Origin: Parabacteroides sp.
GTDB lineage: Bacteria; Bacteroidota; Bacteroidia; Bacteroidales; Tannerellaceae
Assembly: GCA_020026285.1 (NCBI GenBank)
Contig: JAHHQS010000205.1
Coordinates: forward strand, 1-5,861
DNA: 5,861 nucleotides
Direction of reading: 5' to 3'
Shown: positions 1-5,808 of the stretch, piece after piece
Layout: each line of letters starts with the position of its first letter
Numbering within the stretch: position 1 is the first letter of the stretch
Made by a program: the position numbers and the translations under genes
Notes under the pieces: model-generated
What the model was told of the DNA's origin: nothing
Databases searched by the model: none
What the model saw: the letters and a program-made list of their open reading frames with translations, nothing else

Positions 1-2
1 TG

Positions 3-34
3 CAAAGTTAGTGCAATAGTAGCTTATAGCGAAG
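3..34 (-). promoter_or_regulatory. leftward Bacteroides-type promoter (putative) for a divergent gene outside the window
   Basis: Read on the minus strand, positions 10 to 3 spell TAACTTTG, a full match to the Bacteroides -7 consensus TAnnTTTG. About 20 bases upstream on that strand is TTCG (34-31), one mismatch from the -33 element TTTG. The spacing is right for the primary sigma factor of Bacteroidota. Transcription would run off the left end, so the neighbouring gene is probably divergent from the fimbrillin operon. The target gene is not visible, so this remains a motif-based call. Confidence 0.45.
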
Positions 35-191
35 AAAATCAACCCTTTTCTTCCTTTTTGGCATCAAGACAGGAGCGATAAACGGGGTAGGACAATCGGT
101 TGTTACGGACGAAGGGCTGTCACGGCGTTCGGATATGGGCAAGGCAAGGAGCAGAATAGGGGTGTGTCGGACGGTTCGGGCTGGAAATCAT

Positions 192-246
192 CCGGTCTGA
201 ATTCCCTCCGTGAGCCTAATAATTATTAAGGAATATTTCAGACGGG
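192..246. promoter_or_regulatory. imperfect hairpin / inverted repeat with a 12-bp AT palindrome in the loop
   Basis: CCGGTCTGAATTCC (192-205) can pair with positions 230-246: GTCTGAA (195-201) with TTCAGAC (237-243), TTCC (202-205) with GGAA (230-233), and an outer CC/GG pair across a G/G mismatch, leaving a 3-nt bulge at 234-236. The loop contains TAATAATTATTA (217-228), a perfect 12-bp palindrome. There is no T-run after the stem, so it does not look like an intrinsic terminator for rightward transcription. It could be a protein-binding site, a leader structure or the end of a transcript from the left. Pairing is seen; function is not. Confidence 0.35.
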
Positions 247-388
247 AATGTCCTTCGGAAGAGCCGGAACTTTGGAGCGTTTCCGATGGATTTCAGAGGG
301 AAATACTTTGATTTTAAGTAAAAAGTGCCGATAGTTCACGCAAAGGATGGATTAACATCGGGAATAAAGCAAATCTTATAAAAAATCC

Positions 389-419
389 TTTTATTTGTAA
401 AATAAACATATTACTTTTT
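389..419 (+). promoter_or_regulatory. likely promoter of the three-gene operon (weak match)
   Basis: TACTTTTT (412-419) matches seven of eight positions of the Bacteroides -7 consensus TAnnTTTG. A T-rich TTTT at 389-392 lies 19 bases upstream, where the -33 TTTG is expected; a true TTTG (394-397) is also present but 14 bases away, which is short. The site sits in the most AT-rich part of the window and would give a 5' leader of about 40 nt before the ATG at 465. TTTATTTG (390-397) is an alternative -7 with one mismatch but no good -33 partner. TTACTTT (411-417) and AAAGTAA (438-444) form a 7-bp inverted repeat around the expected transcription start. Confidence 0.3.
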
Positions 420-464
420 AGGTAACCGTAACGACACAAAGTAAATCATTAAATAAGTATTCTT

Positions 465-1367
465 ATGAAAACATCTTTATTTTTGGGATTGAGCATGGCT
501 GCATTGCTTTTTGCAGGCTGTTCTTCCAGTTCAGACAACGTGGCAGAAGAATTGCCGCCTGTAACTCCTTCTGAAAAACAGATTCCCATCAATATCGCCA
601 CTCAAATGTGGACTCGTGCAACGGATGCCGGTTTTGAATCCGGTGACCAGACCGGTCTTTATGTGGTAAACTATGTTCAGGGAAATCCCGGTACATTGCA
701 GAACAGCGGTAATCATGTGAACAATATGCGTTTCACTTATACCACCCAATGGACTCCTGATCAGCCCATCTATTGGCTTGACAACACGACGCATGCTGAT
801 TTCTATTGCTATTATCCGTATGTTCCCAGTATAGTCAACATCAATGCTTATCCGTTTGCGGTGAAGAAAGATCAAAGTAACCTTGCAAATTATAAGGCCA
901 GTGATTTCCTATGTGGCAAACGAATAAACGTGGCTCCATCCGCGGATCCAGTTCAGATAAATGTAAAACATTCCATGAGCAACCTTATTGTCAAATTGGT
1001 AGCAGGAAAAGGATACAAAACTGAAGATCTAGCCAATGCAACAGTTACACTTTGTGCGTTGAAAAACAATTCTGTAATAGACATTAGTTCTGGTATTGCT
1101 ACTCCAACCGGAACTCCTACAGATATAATTCCACTTAAAACAGATAATTATTTTAAAGCACTTATCATACCTCAAACGATCAAGAACGCTACACTTATCA
1201 AAGTTGATATAAATGGCAAGAGTTACAAATTAGCACAATCTATGACCTTTGAAGCTCAAAAGCAACATACATGTACTGTAACGATTGATAAGATCAACGA
1301 AGGTATAAATATCGGAATTGATGGATGGAATACTGACGATGTAGACCATGGTGGAACAGCTAAATAA
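465..1367 (+). CDS. fimbrillin-like (Mfa_like_1 type) lipoprotein
   Basis: Predicted outer-membrane or surface lipoprotein of the Bacteroidales fimbrillin superfamily, the group holding type V pilins and accessory subunits. The signal peptide is residues 1-18, with lipobox LFAGC and Cys19 followed by SSSSD. The fimbrillin module runs from about 40 to 288: ESGDQTGLYV near 58, YW at 103-104, YYPY at 116-119, a DQ at 136-137, SDFL at 146-149, and KALIIPQT near 231 before the last strands. These blocks recur at the same places in both downstream genes. TRAT (50-53) just before the module resembles the arginine site cleaved in type V pilin maturation. At 300 aa the length is usual for the family. 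The ATG has no Shine-Dalgarno but an A/T-rich upstream stretch, normal for Bacteroidota. The 5' half is GC-richer (about 40-53%) than the 3' half (about 32-37%). Whether it is a shaft, anchor or tip subunit cannot be told. Confidence 0.93.
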   Translation: MKTSLFLGLSMAALLFAGCSSSSDNVAEELPPVTPSEKQIPINIATQMWTRATDAGFESGDQTGLYVVNYVQGNPGTLQNSGNHVNNMRFTYTTQWTPDQPIYWLDNTTHADFYCYYPYVPSIVNINAYPFAVKKDQSNLANYKASDFLCGKRINVAPSADPVQINVKHSMSNLIVKLVAGKGYKTEDLANATVTLCALKNNSVIDISSGIATPTGTPTDIIPLKTDNYFKALIIPQTIKNATLIKVDINGKSYKLAQSMTFEAQKQHTCTVTIDKINEGINIGIDGWNTDDVDHGGTAK

Positions 1368-1390
1368 TTACTCACAAAAAGCACGATATT

Positions 1391-4300
1391 ATGAAAAGCC
1401 ATAGAATCATTAATAGTCTGTTTTTAGCTATAATCGGATTATTCCTAACAACAGCCTGTAGCGAAGATCTTGATAGATATGATCATCAAAACTTATATCA
1501 GAAAAAGATTCAGATATCAGGTAATATAGATCAAATTTACACCTCTCGCGTCAACGACGGCGGATTCTGTAATAAGGATAAAGTCGGTATCTATATTACG
1601 GATTATAACGGTGATCAACCTTCAGAACTGAAAAATGAAGGTAATCGAGCAGACAATATCCAACATGAATATCAAGAAAGTGAGAACAAATGGATTCCCA
1701 CACAAGATATTTATTGGAAAGATAGTAAGACCCATATCGACGTGTATGGTTATTATCCTTATTCTGAACCATCAGATGTTAAATCTTATGCTTTTGAAGT
1801 GGCACAAGATCAACATTCTACAGATGAATCAGGACAAATGGGTGGTTACGAGTCATCTGACTTCTTGTGGGGTAAAGCAACAAATATAGCCCCAACAGAT
1901 CAGGTCATCAACCTTGCTTTTAGACATAAGATGGCCAATGTCAGAGTATTACTAGAAGAAGGAACTGGGTTCAATCAAGGCGAATGGGCACAGTTGGACA
2001 AAGAAGTAATAGTTCTAAACACTGTACGGAAATCTACCATTGATTTGAGTAATGGAAATGTAAAGGCTATTGGTGGAGCACCTGAAATAGGTATTTTACC
2101 TTATAAGGATTTTGATAAATTCTGTGCTATAGTTGTACCTCAGGAAATTCAAGCAAATGTGGACTTATTCAGTATCACAGTTGGAGGTATTTCGTATAAA
2201 TTTCAAAAAGATGTAAATTTCGTTTACGAGCCGGGCAAGCAACACAATTTCACCATTAGAATTAATAAAAAAGAAAATACAGGTGAATATGAATTTATTG
2301 TCGGCGCTGAAAGTATAACCGCTTGGGAAAATGACAATATGTCACATGATGCTGTAGCACGTGCATATGTTATCATCAATGTACCCGATTATGGACAATT
2401 AGAGCAATCTATTGCTCTTGCCAAGAAAGACTATAGTAAACTGAAAAATCTGAAGTTGACTGGTAAAATCAATGCTGATGATTTCTATTTCATGAGAGAT
2501 AAAATGACTCTCTTGCAAGCTCTGAATATAAGAGAGGTTGAAGTTTATGGTGATCATATTCCAGAATCCGCCATGAAAAATAAACAATCACTTATGAGAT
2601 TGATATTACCCGATAAACTTAAAGGAATCGATCCCTATGCATTTGAAGATTGTAGTAATCTTGTTGGTTCTCTTATTATCCCGGAAGGAGTTACTCAAAT
2701 AGGAATTGCAGCTTTTAAAGGTTGTAAATCAATGACAGGTACACTTTCACTTCCCTCGACTTTGGAAAAAATAGATGGTGAATACTTAATGGGAGCTTTC
2801 ATACGTTGTGGTTTCAGTGGAAAACTGATACTACCGGAACAACTTAAAAGTATTGGAGAATCAGCTTTTGAAGAATGTCTTAATCTAACAGGTGAATTGC
2901 GACTTCCTGATAATCTTGAAGCATTAGGAAATAGAGCATTTATCAATTGTGTTGGATTAACAGGTTCTATACATATTCCTCACAAAATCAAACATATTGG
3001 AAATAGTGCTTTTGCTTTTACAGGAGTAAAAGGATATCAAGGAAACTTTAATGGAACACTTAAATTACCCAAAGGATTAATTTCTATTGCTTCAAGTGCT
3101 TTCATGGGAACCGGTCTAAGAGGTGAATTGAATCTTCCCGATGGATTGATTATCATTCCTGATCAGGCTTTTAAGGGTTGTGATTTTTCCGGAGAATTAA
3201 AAATTCCATCAACTGTATCTGTTATAGGATCTGAATCATTTGCTAACAATTGGCGACTTACAGGAGATCTGATAATTCCTAAGGATGTTCAAAGTATTGG
3301 ATCATCTGCATTCATGAATTGTAAAGGTATATCTTCAATTATTTTTGAAGATGGAATAGAGACCATAGGACGTGATGCTTTCAATATGTGTGTAGGAGTC
3401 GGACGTATCATTTGTAAAGCTGGAACTCCTCCTGATGTTATGCCTAATGCCTTTGACGGTATTCCCAAAGACAACTTTACACTTGAAGTTCCCGATGCAG
3501 CAATACATTTATATCAGACAGCTCCTGGTTGGCGTGAATTCAAACGTATTGCCGCCTACAGAAACTTTGTAGTGCGACCTGCCATGGCAACTGCAATCAA
3601 TACTTCTGTTTCTCGAAAACTTACATTGAATGCTGATGCTCCTTGGACTCTTGAAAGTAAGCCTGATTGGATAAGTGTTGATAAGAAGAACGGTAATCAA
3701 AAAACAGAAATAACAATAACCTTTGCTGAAATGCCTATGGGCAGTTCAAACAGAGAAGGAGAAATTGTCTTTAAGTTGAATAATAAGGATTATCGTACTC
3801 GTTGTAAGGTTTCTCAATACAATTATGAGTACCAAGAAGACAAAGTCATAACTTTACAAAAGGCTACAAAGGGAAATGGCATAAACATTATGATCCTTGG
3901 GGACGGATATTCAGCTAAAGACATTAGCGAAGGTAAATACATGACAGATGTTAAGCGTGCTTATGAACATTATTTCAATATAGAACCTTACAATACTTAC
4001 AGAAATTATTTCAATGTATATACAGCTATCGCAGTGTCGCCTGAATCGGGTATCGGAGGTATAAACACTATCGTACACAACCGTTTTAACACTTCGGCTA
4101 AAGGAGGAGTTACTCTTAGTGGAAGAAACGGAGAGAGCGATTTTAAAGCTATCATGGAATATAGTTGCAAAGCTCCAAGCATTAATAATGCAAAATTAGG
4201 AGAGACTCTTATCATCATGATTCCTAATACTACTGATTATGGAGGTATTTGCTATATGTATGATGATGGATGTGCAATAGCATATTGTCCAAAGAGTGAT

Positions 4301-4855
4301 CTTGGTTATCCTTATGATTTTCGAGGTGTAGTACAACACGAAGCGGGAGGACATGGTTTTGGAAAATTGGCTGATGAATATATTTATCATAATGCATTTA
4401 TTGATAATTGTTCATGTTCATGCTGCGAGCACGCAAATGCTATAAGAATAGCACATGCTAAGGGATGGTATGCCAATATATCTTTGACAGGAAAGCCTAA
4501 TGAAGTTCCATGGTCACACTTAATAATGCATAGCAAATATCATTCATTAGTTGACGTCTTTGAGGGTGGATTTATGCATACACGAGGAGTATACCGTTCG
4601 GAACAGAACAGCTGTATGAACAATGAAATTCCTTATTATAGTACCATTAGCCGAGAAGCTATAGTAAAACGAATTAAGAAGATAGCTGGAGAGACTTACT
4701 CATTTGAGGATTTTGTTGCAAATGACAAGACCGAAGCGGTAATTGCTACAAAGTCTACACGCAATTCTTCATCGTCAATATACTATAACTCTAACTATCA
4801 TAACCATGCTCCTATCTTCCTCAAGAATAGGCCGCAAGTCAATGATCGTAAATAA
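1391..4855 (+). CDS. multidomain lipoprotein: fimbrillin-like module + BspA-type LRRs + BACON-like + M64 metallopeptidase
   Basis: Likely surface-exposed lipoprotein of 1154 aa. Signal peptide 1-22, Cys23 followed by SEDLD, an acidic stretch like the Bacteroidota surface-export signal. Residues 44-312 form a fimbrillin-like module homologous to both neighbours (DKVGIYITDY 63-72, YYPY 121-124, SDFLWG 156-161, PQEI 250-253). About 404-720 are eleven BspA-type leucine-rich repeats with a C-terminal cap. About 725-810 resemble a BACON domain (PDWISV 758-763, final Q809). About 815-1105 match M64 peptidases: ILGDGYS 835-841, YFNVY 873-877, zinc motif HEAGGHGFGKLADEY 983-997, NSCM 1073-1076, SREAIVKRI 1087-1095. 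E984 is the presumed catalytic base and H983/H988 zinc ligands. HEAGGH is one residue longer than HExxH. CSCSCCEH (1007-1014) is unusual. M64 includes a clostridial IgA protease, but the substrate here is unknown. The 23-bp gap upstream and 9-bp gap downstream suggest an operon. Confidence 0.95.
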   Translation: MKSHRIINSLFLAIIGLFLTTACSEDLDRYDHQNLYQKKIQISGNIDQIYTSRVNDGGFCNKDKVGIYITDYNGDQPSELKNEGNRADNIQHEYQESENKWIPTQDIYWKDSKTHIDVYGYYPYSEPSDVKSYAFEVAQDQHSTDESGQMGGYESSDFLWGKATNIAPTDQVINLAFRHKMANVRVLLEEGTGFNQGEWAQLDKEVIVLNTVRKSTIDLSNGNVKAIGGAPEIGILPYKDFDKFCAIVVPQEIQANVDLFSITVGGISYKFQKDVNFVYEPGKQHNFTIRINKKENTGEYEFIVGAESITAWENDNMSHDAVARAYVIINVPDYGQLEQSIALAKKDYSKLKNLKLTGKINADDFYFMRDKMTLLQALNIREVEVYGDHIPESAMKNKQSLMRLILPDKLKGIDPYAFEDCSNLVGSLIIPEGVTQIGIAAFKGCKSMTGTLSLPSTLEKIDGEYLMGAFIRCGFSGKLILPEQLKSIGESAFEECLNLTGELRLPDNLEALGNRAFINCVGLTGSIHIPHKIKHIGNSAFAFTGVKGYQGNFNGTLKLPKGLISIASSAFMGTGLRGELNLPDGLIIIPDQAFKGCDFSGELKIPSTVSVIGSESFANNWRLTGDLIIPKDVQSIGSSAFMNCKGISSIIFEDGIETIGRDAFNMCVGVGRIICKAGTPPDVMPNAFDGIPKDNFTLEVPDAAIHLYQTAPGWREFKRIAAYRNFVVRPAMATAINTSVSRKLTLNADAPWTLESKPDWISVDKKNGNQKTEITITFAEMPMGSSNREGEIVFKLNNKDYRTRCKVSQYNYEYQEDKVITLQKATKGNGINIMILGDGYSAKDISEGKYMTDVKRAYEHYFNIEPYNTYRNYFNVYTAIAVSPESGIGGINTIVHNRFNTSAKGGVTLSGRNGESDFKAIMEYSCKAPSINNAKLGETLIIMIPNTTDYGGICYMYDDGCAIAYCPKSDLGYPYDFRGVVQHEAGGHGFGKLADEYIYHNAFIDNCSCSCCEHANAIRIAHAKGWYANISLTGKPNEVPWSHLIMHSKYHSLVDVFEGGFMHTRGVYRSEQNSCMNNEIPYYSTISREAIVKRIKKIAGETYSFEDFVANDKTEAVIATKSTRNSSSSIYYNSNYHNHAPIFLKNRPQVNDRK
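2600..3406 (+). repeat. tandem BspA-type leucine-rich repeat array (about 11 units of 23-30 codons)
   Basis: Within the large lipoprotein, residues about 404-672 repeat the pattern L-x-[LI]-P-x-x-[LV]-x-x-I-x-x-x-A-F-x-x-C-x-x-L-T-G, with units beginning near residues 404, 428, 452, 479, 503, 527, 557, 580, 603, 627 and 650. Most are 23-24 residues; the third and sixth are longer (27 and 30) through insertions. A cap follows with TPPDV near 679-683, NAF at 686-688 and the ending VPDAAIHLYQTAPGW. The repeats are clear in protein but diverged in DNA, so they are old rather than recently amplified. In BspA of Tannerella such repeats bind host fibronectin and fibrinogen; here adhesion is an inference. 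Confidence 0.9.
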
Positions 4856-4864
4856 ATGATTATC

Positions 4865-5749
4865 ATGAAAACATTCAAATATTTGGGTTTGGCCATTGCC
4901 TCTATTCTCTTTACAGGTTGTAGTTCCAATAGTGAGGAGAATGATTATACTCAAGAAATAATGCAATTTTCTGCAAATCTTCCTCATGCCACAAGAGTTA
5001 CAGCTACAGATTTTGAACCTGGTGACAAAATAGGAATCTATGTTACAGAATATAAGGGTGGAAAACCTTCTGCACTACAATTGGGAGGTAACTATGCAAA
5101 TAACATCCAAACCGTTTACGATGGTTCAAAATGGATTTGTACGCCCCCGATTTTCTGGCAGAATAAAACATTTGATGTATTTGCTTACTATCCTTATGAC
5201 AAACCTGCATCTGTCAATGCATACGATTTCCAAGTCGCTTTAGATCAGTCTACTCTAAAGACAAGTCAAGATTTAGGAGGTTTCGAGAAAAGTGATTTCC
5301 TCTTTGCTTCCAAAAAAGGAATTCAACAAATGGACGTTGTGCCTTTACAATTCAGACATTGTATGAGTAAATTCATTGTGAATTTGATCAAAGGTCCAGA
5401 ATTTGAAGGTGATTTTCCTGATGATATGAAAGTATTGATACATAATACGATTCCTGAAGCAAATATAGATTTAACCTCAGGCATTGCTACAAAGAAAAGT
5501 TCTTCTGTACGCAAGACTATCATCGCCAAGAAAGTATCAAACAACACATTTGAGGCAGTGATAGTTCCACAACATATAGAAACGAAGTTGCCTTTGATAG
5601 AGATTATTAGCAAAGGCATATCCTATCTGGTGGAGAGTAAATTCATATTTAAATCAGGTGTCCAGCATACTTATAATATCACCATTAACGGTAATCCTGA
5701 CCAGATCAAGATCGAAATCGGTGGCGAAATAGACAACGGCTGGCAGTAA
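4865..5749 (+). CDS. fimbrillin-like (Mfa_like_1 type) lipoprotein, third gene of the operon
   Basis: Second stand-alone fimbrillin-like lipoprotein, 294 aa. An ATG at 4856 directly abuts the TAA of the preceding gene, but the ATG at 4865 is preferred: it gives MKTFKYLGL, parallel to MKTSLFLGL of the first gene, and places the lipobox cysteine (FTGC) at residue 19 in both. Cys19 is followed by SSNSEEND. The module shows PGDKIGIYVTEY (52-63), FWQ (97-99), YYPY (108-111), LDQST (126-130), SDFL (143-146), FRHCMSKFIV (163-172) and EAVIVPQH (230-237), closest in layout to the fimbrillin part of the middle gene. ATRV (42-45) offers an arginine maturation site. The protein stops just after the final GW, whereas the first gene has a 12-residue tail there. 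The start almost touching the previous stop suggests translational coupling. It is probably a structural or accessory pilus subunit; its exact position in a fibre is unknown. Confidence 0.92.
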   Translation: MKTFKYLGLAIASILFTGCSSNSEENDYTQEIMQFSANLPHATRVTATDFEPGDKIGIYVTEYKGGKPSALQLGGNYANNIQTVYDGSKWICTPPIFWQNKTFDVFAYYPYDKPASVNAYDFQVALDQSTLKTSQDLGGFEKSDFLFASKKGIQQMDVVPLQFRHCMSKFIVNLIKGPEFEGDFPDDMKVLIHNTIPEANIDLTSGIATKKSSSVRKTIIAKKVSNNTFEAVIVPQHIETKLPLIEIISKGISYLVESKFIFKSGVQHTYNITINGNPDQIKIEIGGEIDNGWQ

Positions 5750-5759
5750 GTCCAGGCAC

Positions 5760-5774
5760 CGTACGTCATGTACG
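5760..5774. repeat. small inverted repeat downstream of the last gene
   Basis: CGTAC (5760-5764) and GTACG (5770-5774) form a 5-bp stem with a 5-nt loop, in a GC-richer stretch (about 53%) between the last stop codon and the terminator-like hairpin. No T-run follows. It may only be a chance palindrome or part of the 3' untranslated region. Confidence 0.2.
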
Positions 5775-5808
5775 CTGACGGATTCAGTCATCCCGTTGGC
5801 GAGTGGAT

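Larger units (their letters stand above)
1..464. other. non-coding leader region upstream of the fimbrillin operon
   Basis: No convincing gene is visible on either strand; the longest ATG frame noticed on the + strand is 21 codons (135-200), with no recognisable product. Composition changes sharply along it: by hand count about 53-62% GC at 61-180, about 38% at 181-240, about 55% at 241-300, about 33% at 301-360 and only about 17% at 361-420. The left edge holds a leftward promoter-like element, the middle a hairpin and an AT palindrome, and the right end the likely operon promoter. An imperfect direct repeat (ATTTCAGACGGGAAT at 235-249 and ATTTCAGAGGGAAAT at 290-304, 13 of 15 identical) also lies here. 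The GC-rich part could be a decayed gene end, a structured leader or an sRNA; the sequence does not decide. Confidence 0.7.

Noticed and set aside
135..200. Small ORF of 21 codons in the GC-rich leader
   Set aside because: Very short, Arg-rich with no hydrophobic or known motif, no visible promoter close by; expected by chance in GC-rich sequence.
102..432. Inverted repeat GTTACGG (102-108) / CCGTAAC (426-432) as the ends of an invertible promoter
   Set aside because: Only 7 bp, does not extend, and no recombinase gene is visible; invertible promoters of Bacteroides usually have longer ends. The 8-bp TAAAAAGT/ACTTTTTA pair (319-326, 413-420) is low-complexity.
531..875. A 114-codon open frame on the minus strand inside the first fimbrillin gene
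   Set aside because: It lies wholly antisense to a well-supported lipoprotein gene, has no recognisable domain and no start context of its own; other shorter frames inside the three genes were dropped for the same reasons.
3833..4705. Calling the M64 domain an IgA protease
   Set aside because: The family name comes from a clostridial enzyme; family membership alone does not give substrate, and the zinc motif differs. Called an M64-type peptidase of unknown substrate instead.
5323..5619. A 98-codon minus-strand open frame inside the third gene
   Set aside because: Hydrophobic-looking stretches are a by-product of the complementary strand of a beta-rich protein; no family recognised and fully covered by a real gene.
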